Shown piece by piece: positions 39,535-49,273 of a stretch of 64,000 nt of DNA. Below the pieces are notes generated by a model that did not search any database, was not told the origin of the DNA, and saw only the letters and a list, made by a program, of their open reading frames with translations. The stretch is from NCBI RefSeq assembly GCF_000234665.1, contig NC_018331.1, positions 62,001-126,000 of the forward strand, given 5' to 3'. A program made the position numbers and the translations under genes. Source of the DNA: Leishmania mexicana MHOM/GT/2001/U1103. Taxonomy: Eukaryota > Euglenozoa > Kinetoplastea > Trypanosomatida > Trypanosomatidae. Each line of letters opens with the position of its first letter. Within the stretch, counting starts at the first letter, position 1.

Positions 39535-40875
39535 TGGCTCGAGGGTAAGTGAGGGAGTGCGGACGTGACGAGGCGGCTTTCTGCCGTTGCTGCTGCTCCT
39601 GCGTTGCACTCCCTCCTGTTTCCGCTTGACACATGCTCAAACGATGAAGCGACTCGCGTCTTACCGTCTATCTCCACAATCCCATCTCATAGCAAAGCAA
39701 TATCTCGAGTGCGGGTGTGTCGCTGCACAGCAGTCGGGGTTGATGAGCACCACTTCTTTTTGATTGCCCGTGTGTTTGAACCCGTGATGCCGGCTGCCTC
39801 ACTCTGCGTAGTACCCCGGCGCCCAGTACACCCCACACCGTATGCGGGGACGTACAGGCAGCCCCTCCCCCTCCCATCCCCCCGCCTGCCAGTGCCGGAA
39901 CCCCACTTCTCATGGTGACAAGGCTCGAGTGCCTACGACGTGGGGAGGTGAGCGCGATGCATGGGCACTGGTGTGTCGGCGCTGGGGTCCTGGGGGTGGC
40001 GCTGGCGTCGGGGGTGACCCGCGACAGCGAACACGCTTGTGCCGTCCATGTGGTAGGCAGAGTGTCGGCGTGCCTGGAACGCATTGCACCCGGGCCTGAC
40101 TGCCCTTGCTGGTGTGTGTGTGTGTGGTGTGGGGGCCTGTGCGCCACCCCTACGGGGATGCACACTAGGCGGCTGCCGGCGTGATGGGGGCGGGTGTGGG
40201 GCGACCTGCGGAGTGTGGGGCAGGGGCCGTGCTCGGATGACGGAGTCGGCGCATTGCTGCAGGGCGTGTGTGTAGGGCTGCTTGGCACCGTGCGATGTGC
40301 CTGTGACAGGGCCGGAGGTAGCGTGGAGTTCAGCTAAGCTCAGTGCATCTTGTCAGAGAATGGACAGCCTGAAACAGCAAAATGGTTTTCAAGGGATACG
40401 AACGGCAGCCTGGACGCGTGGTGATGAATGCGCGACGTGTCTTGCTGTTGGCGTGGGGCTCTTGAGATCTTGGCAGCGCGACTCTGCTTCTAATCTTCGG
40501 CTCACCTGCACTCGTTGTACTTGAGAAGGGATCGGGGACTTCCTCGATATACAACGGTCTCGTGGTTGGCAGTTCACACCGCTGCTCGCCGTGCTTTTAT
40601 TTCTCTCCACAAATCCATCTTCTTCACCGTCTCGAACTCTCTCGCATCGTGTGGCTGTGGCGCCTGTGGGTGTGTCGTCTACGCGCTGTTGATTATGGGA
40701 CATGACGGCCTCTCTGCCATCTTCCTTGTCGGGGGGACTTTCTCACGCTTGCTCTTCCAACACATGCACGTGGACATGTACGTACCGGCAACCTCTCTCT
40801 CTCAGGACTTGAACTGCATAAAGAGCAGTCGACAGTCGAATCGCAGCGGTGCGTGCGTGTGTGCGCGAGTCGCTA
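39535..40875. other. 1.3 kb intergenic region with SIDER copy D
   Basis: Contains the 3'UTR of the triple-repeat gene with SIDER-like copy D, then spacer with a TCTCTCTCAG run ending near 40803, a likely splice acceptor for the nucleoporin gene. Confidence 0.65.
39801..40361 (+). mobile_element. SIDER-like degenerate retroposon, copy D
   Basis: About 0.56 kb, one of the two fullest copies. It starts ACTCTGCGTAGTACCCCGG and ends near GCTCAGTGCATCTTGTCAGA. It shares both outer ends and the variant GCATGGGCACTGG with copy E, while A and B have GCATGGCCACTGG. It lies about 270 bases after the triple-repeat gene, probably in its 3'UTR. Confidence 0.78.
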
Positions 40876-43800
40876 ATGAACGCGTTTGGTGGCGGTTTCA
40901 ACCAGAGCAAACCTGGTGGCTTTGGCCAGCAGGCCCAACCACCGCAGGCGGCATTCGGCCAGCAGCCGCAGGCAGGAGGCTTTGGACAACAGCCGCCGCA
41001 GCAGGTCGGCGGCTTCGGCCAGCAGACGAGTGGATTTGGCCAACCGGCTCAACCACAAAGCGGATTTGGCCAGGCGGGTATGTCTCAAGCAGCGGGCGGT
41101 TTTGGTCAGGCGCAGCAGCAGCCAGTCACCGGCTTCGGGCAGCAACCGCAGGGTAGTGGATTCGGGCAGCAGACGGGTGGATTTGGCCAGCAGTCGCAGC
41201 AGCAGCAAGGCGGCTTTGGCCAAGCGGCGGCAGGGCCACAGGCTGGGATCTTTGGCCAGCAACCGCCGCAGCAGATGAGTGGCTTTGGTCAACAGCCTCA
41301 GCAGCAGATCGGCGGATTCGGCCTGCAGCCCGCCACTACTATGGGGGGCTTTGGGCAGCAGCCGCAACAGGCAGGTGGATTCGGGCAGCAGTCGCAGCAG
41401 CAGCAAGGCGGATTCGGACAGGCGGCAGCTGGTGGCTTCGGTGCGGGGCGAGGCGGCGCTGGCTTCGGTGCGGCTGGCGGCTTTAATCAGCCAGCAGCGC
41501 AGGGCGGAGGGTTTGGTGCTTCTCAGCCTGCCGTGAATGCCTTTGGGCGACCACAGCAAGCGCAGGGTGGATTTGGTACCCAGGCCACTGCTGGTGCTCA
41601 GTTCGGCGGCGGACAGGGGACGGGTGGCTTTGGCACTGCTCCTCAGGGCAGCTTCGGCTCACAGCAGCCGGCACCCGGTGGCTTTGGTCAACAGACGGCT
41701 ACCGGTGGCTTCGGCCAGTCCGCGGCACCAGGGGGCTTCGGCACTGCACAACAGACTGCTGCTGGCGGGTTCGGTGCTGGACGCGGCACTACCGGCTTTG
41801 GCGGGCCGCAGGCCACCGTCGGTGGCTTCGGCGCCGGCCGCGGGGCCACCGGCTTCGGACAGGCTGCGCAGGGTGGGTTCGGTGCGCAGCCGCCAGCCGC
41901 CGGTGGGTTTGGACAAGTGCAGCCGCAGGCATCCGGCTTCGGAGCACCGCAGACGACGGCCGGGGGCTTTGGGCAACCTGCTCAGGGCGGCTTTGGCAGC
42001 GGTGCTTCCCAAACCATTACTGGTGGTGGATTTGGCGGGGCCCAGCAACAACAGCCGCAGGGTTCGGCCGGCGGGTTCGGAGCTCAGCCCGGTGCCGCAG
42101 GCGGCTTCGGACAGGCCACCGGTGGCTTTGGAGCTCAGCAGCCAGCTGCTGGCGGGTTCGGCCAAGCGGCGCCGGGCGGCGCCTTTGGCCAGCAGTCGCA
42201 GCCCGCCGCGGGCGGGTTTGGCGCAGGCCGCGGCACCACCGGCTTCGATGTCGGGGGCGGCTTTCGCGGCTCACAGCAACAGGCGCAGCCCGCCGCAGGT
42301 GGATTTGGGGCCCCGAAAGGCGCGGCAGGTGGGTTTGGGCAGGCCTCTGGTGGCGGATTTGGTCAGGCAGCGAGCGGCTTTGGTGCCCAGCAGCCGAAAC
42401 CTGGCGGCTTCGGTCAAGCAGCCCCCGCCACTGGTTTCGGCCAGGCTGCCCCCGCCACTGGTTTCGGCCAGGCTGCCCCCGCCACTGGTTTTGGCCAGGC
42501 TGCCCCCGCCACTGGTTTCGGTCAGCCTGCCCCTGCCACCGGCTTCGGCGCTCAGCCGCCGGCCGCTGGCGGCTTTGGGCATGCGCCCGCTGCAGCAGCA
42601 CTTGCCAATGCGCCGGCCACTGGTGCTGGCGTGAACGTGGGCCGTCCCACTGACTTGGCGTTCATGTCCCTTCCTGACTACAACGCAACGCCGTATGGCA
42701 ACGTGCTGCTCTTCGACTCATACGAGCGGCCTCAGGCGGTCAAGAAGACGGCGAAGACGACTGACGATGACTTGAAGCCCGTTGTTCCTCCAGCCCGTCG
42801 GGCGATGCACACCTGGATGGTGACGCAGATGCGGGTGCCTGACGAGAACACGTTGATGAAGCAAGTGCCAGCGTCCCTCGCCTCGAGCGCTTTGTCGCCA
42901 GTGGCGCTGAAGGAGATGCTGGTCCCTGCGGTGCAGCTCGGCAGCGCCGCGGCAGGAGAGCCCGCCGGGGCGCAGAAGCGGGTGACGCACGACTTGCCAC
43001 GGCGGCCGTCGCCTACGACCGTGGATGCGCCGAACGTCAACGCCGCCGTTCCACGGTGCACCGACCCCGAGTATACCCTGGAGCCCAGCCTCGCTCAGCT
43101 GGCCACCTACACCCCCGAGGAGCTCCGCCGCGTCTCACGCTTCAGTATTAGTCGTCTCGACGGCTCGTGTGAGGTACGCTTTCTGGAGCCGGTGAACCTG
43201 GTGCGCGTCGACGTAGCCTCGGTGGTGCACCTCGGCAGTGACGGGCACGTTGCATTGTACCCTGACGGCGACGCCCCGCCCTTGTCGAGCGGGTTGAACG
43301 TGCGAGCCGAGGTGCGGGTGCGCGACCCCACTGGCGAGGCCATGGAGGACATCGCCCGCTACTGCGCGGAATCGCGCGCCCGCTTCGTGGGTCACCGGCA
43401 GGGGTGTTGCGTCTACCGCCTGAACGACAACAGCGCCGCGGCTGGCGCGTCCCGTGGGGTTCTTGGGCAGGATTCAAGCGACACCGCCCCGCTCTCCATC
43501 ATCCACGACGAGGATGAGCACTCGCACGACCTCGACCGCTCGAGTGACGGCAGCGAGGAGGAAGACACGTCCGACGTGCGCAGCGTCGAGCAGCCACAGG
43601 CGGCCACTGGTAGTGGAGGCGCACTGGCGATTGCCAATGCTGAAGTTCGCACGTACACGGTGCCGCCGCCACCGGCGACGCGAAAGCCAGTGGTGGAGCG
43701 GCGCATGGCACTGGCTTCGGCTGCTGACTTCGATCTGCCGTACGTCCTGCCGGACATGAGCGTGAAGAGCAAGTGCGAGCCGTTCTCCGTGAAGTTGGGC

Positions 43801-45519
43801 ACATCACGCCGCACGGCTGAGCCGCGCGTGTACTACGTACGCGCGCAGGAGTCGGTCATCCAGCGCACGTACGTCAACCATCCACCGCGGTTGCAGCCCT
43901 CGGAGCGGACTATTCGCGGCATGCTAGCGAGGAGCGTGCGAGCCAGCTGGAGCACCGCCGGCAGCGTTGCATTCCCGTCGCACGCCGAGTTACGCGACGG
44001 GGCGGAGGCGGCTGGCGCGGTACCAGAGGTGATGGGCGCCTGCGCCGTTGCGGCCACTCCGTTTCACTGGCACAAACCGGCCCACAAAGCGCTCACCCAG
44101 TGCGCTGTGGCGCTGCTTCGCCTGTTTCTGCAGCACACCGACGTGACAGAGGACGCGGCGTGTCCGCTGGCGTCGATTCATCTCCACCGCAACAAGAGCC
44201 ACAACACGCTCTCGGCGGAGAAGCTGAAGGTGGCGTCCAGTGTCATCGAAAGCGTGATCTCGGCAGCGGGCAAGGCATCTCTCTCTCGCGTAGAGCTGCT
44301 CTCCACGCGGCAGACCTGCACCGTCATCTCCCTTCTCTCCGCCCTCTACGCCCTGCCTGAGGCGGACGCCGCGGTCCCGAACGCGATGGAGGAGGCGCGG
44401 TACCTTACGCAGCTGCGCCATCGCAACTTGGCTGGTTGGCTGAAAACGGAGCTCGCTGCCTTCCTCGACAGCTCCGCTACGCGTGCGGTGAAGTTGTCCC
44501 CTGCGGAGGAACTGGTGCAGGCTATGCTGTGCCACAGGCTTCGCGAGGCCCGTGCCTCCGCTCAGTCGGTCGCGAACGCGGAGCTGGCGCGGGTGGTGCG
44601 CGTGTGCGGGGAGGGGAACCAGTTTGGCGGGTACATCGAGATGGCGAAGAGCGGGTTCAAGGACGGTGAGGAGGTGCGTCAGCGTGTCGTGAGCCTCCTC
44701 TCCGGTAAGGTGGAACCCTTCATCCGTGATGAGGAGTACACGGGTCTGCAGGAAGACTCGGCCGAGGTACGTGCGACCCCGACGGCGGCCACGTGGAAGC
44801 AGCTGCTGGGCATCTTCACCTTCTACGGCTGTGTCCCGGATACGCCCGCCGAGGACATTATTCATGCCTTCCTCGAGCGGCTGCGCGCACCGTCGTCGCG
44901 CAAGCTCAATCCTCTACCTCCGTACGCCGAACGCGTTGACACCGCAGCGCTGCGGACGCACCGTGGGAAAGATGTTGTGCGGCGCGGCAACACCTTCCAA
45001 GATGCTGCGCTGCTGCTCTTGGAGGGATTCGCCAACGGATCGGCTCCCCCAGCTGCCTGCCTGCACCCCCACGCGTCGAGCTACTCGGGCGCCGACTACC
45101 TCACTGCCTTCGTGATTGTGACTGCGCTCCGCGCTGTCCAAGTACCGAGGGAGCAAGCCTACAGAGATGCGGAGCTGTCGGTGCTTCTCGGCATGACGGC
45201 AGAACTCGAGTGCAACGACGAGACGTGGTTCTGGGGCCTCCTTCCTCTGCACATGATCGAGTCGCCCGCCAACCGTCTCGACGCCGTGCGCGCGTTTTGC
45301 AAGCGCAACGCCATGCGTGCCAGCGCTCAGAAGCAGGTTGGCGAGCCCCAGGCGGATTACGTTAGATTAGTAAGCCTGATGCGTGTGAACGAGGGCTGGT
45401 TGGAGCCGGTTGTCGCCCCTCCAGAGGAGGAAAGGAGTGCTACAGAGAACATGCCGAGCGTAAAGACGCACGCCGCCCTCGAGAGGGCACTGGCAAAGCT
45501 GGCGATAGAGGCGTGGTAA
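40876..45519 (+). CDS. FG nucleoporin of the Nup98-Nup96 (trypanosome Nup158) type
   Basis: A 1547-residue nuclear pore protein. Residues 1 to about 575 are dozens of GFG repeats separated by Gln/Ala/Gly/Pro spacers, the cohesive disordered transport barrier. Residues about 728-852 match the Nup98 autoproteolytic domain (YTLEPSLAQLATYTPEELRRV, SISRLDGSCEVRFLEPVNLV, VHLGSDGHVALYP). The cleavage motif HFS at its end is missing; the sequence reads CVYRLNDNS. Residues about 940-1547 are helical and correspond to the Nup96 solenoid of the outer-ring Y complex. The chain is therefore probably not split. Trypanosoma brucei Nup158 has the same layout. The ATG at 40876 (MNAFGGGFNQ) begins the FG region; an upstream in-frame GTG is not needed. 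Confidence 0.93.
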   Translation: MNAFGGGFNQSKPGGFGQQAQPPQAAFGQQPQAGGFGQQPPQQVGGFGQQTSGFGQPAQPQSGFGQAGMSQAAGGFGQAQQQPVTGFGQQPQGSGFGQQTGGFGQQSQQQQGGFGQAAAGPQAGIFGQQPPQQMSGFGQQPQQQIGGFGLQPATTMGGFGQQPQQAGGFGQQSQQQQGGFGQAAAGGFGAGRGGAGFGAAGGFNQPAAQGGGFGASQPAVNAFGRPQQAQGGFGTQATAGAQFGGGQGTGGFGTAPQGSFGSQQPAPGGFGQQTATGGFGQSAAPGGFGTAQQTAAGGFGAGRGTTGFGGPQATVGGFGAGRGATGFGQAAQGGFGAQPPAAGGFGQVQPQASGFGAPQTTAGGFGQPAQGGFGSGASQTITGGGFGGAQQQQPQGSAGGFGAQPGAAGGFGQATGGFGAQQPAAGGFGQAAPGGAFGQQSQPAAGGFGAGRGTTGFDVGGGFRGSQQQAQPAAGGFGAPKGAAGGFGQASGGGFGQAASGFGAQQPKPGGFGQAAPATGFGQAAPATGFGQAAPATGFGQAAPATGFGQPAPATGFGAQPPAAGGFGHAPAAAALANAPATGAGVNVGRPTDLAFMSLPDYNATPYGNVLLFDSYERPQAVKKTAKTTDDDLKPVVPPARRAMHTWMVTQMRVPDENTLMKQVPASLASSALSPVALKEMLVPAVQLGSAAAGEPAGAQKRVTHDLPRRPSPTTVDAPNVNAAVPRCTDPEYTLEPSLAQLATYTPEELRRVSRFSISRLDGSCEVRFLEPVNLVRVDVASVVHLGSDGHVALYPDGDAPPLSSGLNVRAEVRVRDPTGEAMEDIARYCAESRARFVGHRQGCCVYRLNDNSAAAGASRGVLGQDSSDTAPLSIIHDEDEHSHDLDRSSDGSEEEDTSDVRSVEQPQAATGSGGALAIANAEVRTYTVPPPPATRKPVVERRMALASAADFDLPYVLPDMSVKSKCEPFSVKLGTSRRTAEPRVYYVRAQESVIQRTYVNHPPRLQPSERTIRGMLARSVRASWSTAGSVAFPSHAELRDGAEAAGAVPEVMGACAVAATPFHWHKPAHKALTQCAVALLRLFLQHTDVTEDAACPLASIHLHRNKSHNTLSAEKLKVASSVIESVISAAGKASLSRVELLSTRQTCTVISLLSALYALPEADAAVPNAMEEARYLTQLRHRNLAGWLKTELAAFLDSSATRAVKLSPAEELVQAMLCHRLREARASAQSVANAELARVVRVCGEGNQFGGYIEMAKSGFKDGEEVRQRVVSLLSGKVEPFIRDEEYTGLQEDSAEVRATPTAATWKQLLGIFTFYGCVPDTPAEDIIHAFLERLRAPSSRKLNPLPPYAERVDTAALRTHRGKDVVRRGNTFQDAALLLLEGFANGSAPPAACLHPHASSYSGADYLTAFVIVTALRAVQVPREQAYRDAELSVLLGMTAELECNDETWFWGLLPLHMIESPANRLDAVRAFCKRNAMRASAQKQVGEPQADYVRLVSLMRVNEGWLEPVVAPPEEERSATENMPSVKTHAALERALAKLAIEAW
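42421..42546 (+). repeat. 27-base tandem repeat within the FG region
   Basis: Four full 27-base units (starting 42421, 42448, 42475 and 42502) plus a partial one, nearly identical, encoding the nonapeptide unit APATGFGQA. The low divergence suggests recent expansion, and the copy number may vary between strains. Confidence 0.92.
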
Positions 45520-47080
45520 GGGTAATGCAGCTGTCAAGGGCATGACGCGACTGAGACAGAGCGTGGCACACGCACACGGGCTCGTGCCATTGTGTACCTG
45601 TGGACGTTTGTGTGTTCGCGTTTCCATGGGACGGCTTTGAGCAGCGTGCGCGTCTCTTCCATTTTTTCTTCTGTGTTCCTACCGCACCGCTCCAGCGCCG
45701 CGCCCTGATTGAGCGTGGTCTCTGGCCAGTCGTGCGCGCCACTCGCTATTTCTTACGTGTGTAGGGTAATGAAGGGGGTGCGTGTGTGTGTGTGCGCGTC
45801 GTGCGTTGGCTTTCGCCACTTGACTCCACTGCCACAGTGATGGGAGTGCTGCATGCAGTGTCTCGGTCTTGTGATGCCAAATGACGCGTCGTGCCTTTGC
45901 CAGCCGCATCTGTCCTTGTCTGTGTTGTGTAGTGGTTCATCTTGTTTTGCCAGAGAGGGAGAGCAGCACCTGTGTCGCACGTGCGCGTGTGCGCCTGTAC
46001 TGGTCTCTGTGCTTGTATGGGTGCACTTGTGGCTTCAGGCGGAGGTGCAGCGGCACGCCGGCACACGCGCACGCATACATAGCTGTTTGACTCGTCTCGT
46101 GTGAATACACTAAAAGAGAAACACAGAAAGACAGCATGCAGGCATGGCGACCCAGCGGCGTGATTGCGCGCGTGCGCGTGCGTGTGTTTGACATCGCGAA
46201 GGACTGCCGCCCCACGCATCTAGTTCAGAAGGGCACACGGGAGTTCCCCAGACCACACTCCGCGATAGGATCTTTGCACACGAAATGGATGGCAGTCGAT
46301 GGTGGCAAAATCACACGCTTGCGTGTGCCCTGGAGACATGTGAGGCTTGGCCCTGTCGCTGTTGAGGACGACTTGCACACTCCAGCTGCACGCTGAAGAG
46401 CTGCGATAAATCAAGTGGGCATCAAGTGCGTACGGCTTTTCACAGGTCGGCGCACGCAGCCCTGTTGCTGTTGTCAAGGACGCCTTCTATGGTGCGAGGG
46501 CACTGCTGCTCCATCCCTGTTGTTCTTCGGTTGTAGCTGTGCTTCTGTATGGTGCGTTCCTTCCACCGCTGACGTGTGAGACGGGGCAGAGGGCCTCTCC
46601 ACGCATGGCTGCCTCGCCTTGATCCTTCTCCGCGCGGATGACGCGTTCATCCTCCCTCGCCTCCCTCTCCCCTTTTCTCTCCATCCTTTCAACGCTGCCC
46701 ACGCTGCACTCGTGCGGCTTCCCGTTGCTTGCGAAACGGCCGTTTGCTACGACCAGCGAGAAACTCTTCTTGGTAGTTCACTCGCTACAGAATTAGACTG
46801 CTGCTTTTTGTTTTGCCTTCTCTGCTTCTCTTCTTTTTCCTCGCGGTTGCGTGCGCGTGCGCCAGCATCCTGGACGCCCGCTGGCCGTGGGCGGCTTTGT
46901 TCCGTTGTTGTACGTGTGTGGTGGCTGGTGAGCTCTCTTGACGCGTGCGTGACATGTGATTGGCGTGCAACAGCCGCTCCTCGCTATCGTCTCGCCCTTC
47001 TCAGCGTGTTCTTTCACACACGTGGGCTCATACGTCCATCTCCCTCTTTGCCGAACGACTCTTTCTTTCCTCGGGTCATT
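45520..47080. other. 1.6 kb intergenic region
   Basis: A (GT)n tract lies at about 45778-45800 and a long pyrimidine tract at 46804-46845. No coding frame is supported, although the ATG9 frame happens to be open back to 46619. Confidence 0.6.
46804..46845 (+). promoter_or_regulatory. Polypyrimidine tract before ATG9
   Basis: A 40-base T/C tract with few purines about 235 bases before the ATG9 start. The next AG acceptors are near 46863. The shorter tract at 47060-47073 has no AG before the ATG, so this upstream one is the better trans-splicing signal. Confidence 0.5.
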
Positions 47081-49273
47081 ATGGCGTGGCAGCTGCGGGC
47101 CTCAGTGCTGCGCGTCCCGCGCTTCACCCTTCGCTTTGCCGGGAGCGGCAGGATCGAAGACATGCGCCTGTTTACACAGACGCTGTACACGTACTGGTAC
47201 CACAAGGGCTTTTGGGGCGCCACCGTTGCCTCGGCCGTGGATTTTCTCAACACCTTCGTTCTCTTTATTGTGGCGGTCATCTTCACGATGCGGTTCGACT
47301 GGGCGGTAGCTCTGAGCTGCGTGGAATCGGAGTGTGCCGTGCACCCACTGGTGAGCGGGCTACACGCCCCGTACATCTTCCGTAGCACGTTCTGGGGCCA
47401 CCTATGGGGATTCATTTTTCTCAGCTCCACTGTCGGCTCCTGCGCGTACGAGCTGGTGCGCTTTGTGGAGACGTACTACCTGCAGTACGAGGTCGAGGAG
47501 GTTGCCCGGGAGGCTGGCGTCGACACCGGCTTCCTTACTCCGCTGCACCGCTGGCGCTATCACCTGCAGCGCGGCCTGGATGGGCGAGCCGGGCACGAGT
47601 TCATAGGCTTGTGCGGTGGCGACGCAATCGCGCTCAGCACCGCAGGATGGGGCGAGTTTCTAGAGACCATTTGCGCGGCGGTTGGCCGCAGCGGCAGCGT
47701 CAAATTTGGTGCCCCTGGTGAGCCGCTGGATCCCCTACGTGCTGTCCAGGGCCTTATGCAGTTGGAGAACTACTTGATTGCGCTGCATGAGGCTGATGCG
47801 TTGCGCGGTACCGCACTCCAGTACGTCAGCCCAAGCGTGATCCGGACCCTGATCGACTCCATGTTTGATGCCTTCCGTACAGTCGAATCCCGGCACAGGT
47901 GCGTATGGGCTGTCCGCTCCACCATGGTCACCTACGCCGTGCTGTACGGGGCGGGGTTTCTCTTCTTTTGCTTGTACGTGACGCTCAAGGTGCTCGTGAA
48001 GAACGCAGCCCAGGTCAAGGTCAACTACTGGGCCCTCTCCCAGCGCATGTGGACCACGGAGGCGCAATGGCGCTTTCGGCTCTACAACGAGGTGGAGCAC
48101 CTGCACGCCTGTCGCCTGCGTGCCGGTTCGGAGGTGGCCGAGCGCATGGTGGACCGGCTGCGGGTGTCGAACAGCGTTTCTCGATTTGTGCGGCGGGTCT
48201 GCAGCACGTGCGTGCTTGTGACTGCCATCCTATCCTTTCTGAATCCGGCTCTTCTCATCGGCGCCTCCATTGGCGGGCTCACTCTCGTGTGGTGGCTCAC
48301 GCTCGCTGTGATGCTGTATGCGTGTGTGCCAGAGGTGGATCCTCGGGAGCGCGAGTACGCGTACATCACCGACCTGGAGCGGCTCGTTGACAGCATCCAC
48401 TACGACACGGCGGAGTGGTTCCATTCGGCAGATGCGTTCTACGAGCACATCACGACGACCTTTTTCAAGAACCGGCTTCTAGTGGTGGTGACCGGCCTCC
48501 TCGAAAGCCTCGCGGTGCCGGTCTTGCTCGTGTATGCCCTGGGGGACGGCAGCGTAGAGGCGTTGGTCGAGTTTGTGCTACAACACTCGACGACGGTGGA
48601 CGGTGTCGGCTCCATCGCCGTCGGCTCCGACTGGAGCGCCTCCTCCCTCTCCAGGACGCCGCCAGGAGAGCACGAGCCAGGCGGGGTTAATCACGCTTCA
48701 GCGTCGACGCACAGCAACGACGCTGACACAAGCGCCACATTGCTCGGCAAGGCCGCAGCTGCCACGGGCTTTGCGCACAAGCGGGCAGAGAAGGTGCAGC
48801 TGTCGGTCGCCAGTTTTGCTGCAGTGTACTCACAATGGACGCTGCGGCACATCGACGGCCCGACAGGCCGCGAGTCTCCGGCAAGCTGCCAGGACGCTGC
48901 CCTCAACGACTTCCTGTGGCAGCTTAGTCTCCGCGTGCGGGAGGTAGCCATCACGCACGCAGCCAGCGTCGCTTCCGCGGACGAGCTGATGATATCCAGA
49001 GACTCATTTGCGCCGTCGAAGTCTGCACGCTCGGAGCGCCGCTTTAGGATACCCCGAGAACACGCCGAGCAACGGATCGACGGGCCCGACGGCGAAGCCA
49101 GCGGGTTGCCGGCGTTCGCGGCGGGTAGCACAACCGCACACGAACGTGAGCAGCTGTTCGTGTCCCAGGTGTCGTCGTCGCGCCACGCCTTCCACTTCTC
49201 TCGGACAACTCAGCTACCGCTGAACCGCCGAGAAGCAGCAGACTACGGAACTGAAAAGGGAAGCGCCGTGTGA
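47081..49273 (+). CDS. ATG9: Autophagy protein ATG9, multispanning lipid scramblase
   Basis: A 730-residue integral membrane protein. ATG9 vesicles seed autophagosomes and the protein scrambles lipids. The N-terminal part has the family signature: a tyrosine-rich YTYWYHKGFWGATVAS stretch (about 40-55) leading into the first membrane segment (about 56-77). Further hydrophobic segments lie at about 107-125, 276-305, 369-416 (re-entrant/paired, with LLIGASIGGLTLVWWLTLAV) and 465-487. The C-terminal ~230 residues are hydrophilic, serine-rich and probably disordered, as in other ATG9 proteins. The ATG at 47081 starts a short cytosolic N-terminus; the longer open frame upstream is splice-signal sequence. 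In Leishmania autophagy supports differentiation. Confidence 0.9.
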   Translation: MAWQLRASVLRVPRFTLRFAGSGRIEDMRLFTQTLYTYWYHKGFWGATVASAVDFLNTFVLFIVAVIFTMRFDWAVALSCVESECAVHPLVSGLHAPYIFRSTFWGHLWGFIFLSSTVGSCAYELVRFVETYYLQYEVEEVAREAGVDTGFLTPLHRWRYHLQRGLDGRAGHEFIGLCGGDAIALSTAGWGEFLETICAAVGRSGSVKFGAPGEPLDPLRAVQGLMQLENYLIALHEADALRGTALQYVSPSVIRTLIDSMFDAFRTVESRHRCVWAVRSTMVTYAVLYGAGFLFFCLYVTLKVLVKNAAQVKVNYWALSQRMWTTEAQWRFRLYNEVEHLHACRLRAGSEVAERMVDRLRVSNSVSRFVRRVCSTCVLVTAILSFLNPALLIGASIGGLTLVWWLTLAVMLYACVPEVDPREREYAYITDLERLVDSIHYDTAEWFHSADAFYEHITTTFFKNRLLVVVTGLLESLAVPVLLVYALGDGSVEALVEFVLQHSTTVDGVGSIAVGSDWSASSLSRTPPGEHEPGGVNHASASTHSNDADTSATLLGKAAAATGFAHKRAEKVQLSVASFAAVYSQWTLRHIDGPTGRESPASCQDAALNDFLWQLSLRVREVAITHAASVASADELMISRDSFAPSKSARSERRFRIPREHAEQRIDGPDGEASGLPAFAAGSTTAHEREQLFVSQVSSSRHAFHFSRTTQLPLNRREAADYGTEKGSAV

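Noticed and set aside
40873..41559. Long antisense and alternative frames across the FG repeat region
   Set aside because: They arise because the FG repeat DNA is low-complexity and lacks stop-like triplets in several frames.
42421..42546. Tandem 27-base units considered as a CRISPR-like array
   Set aside because: Units are contiguous without spacers and encode an in-frame FG peptide; a eukaryotic nucleoporin explains them.
46619..47080. N-terminal extension of ATG9 by 154 codons
   Set aside because: The extension starts at a TTG, covers polypyrimidine splice signals and encodes cysteine/serine/leucine text; the family N-terminus fits the ATG at 47081.
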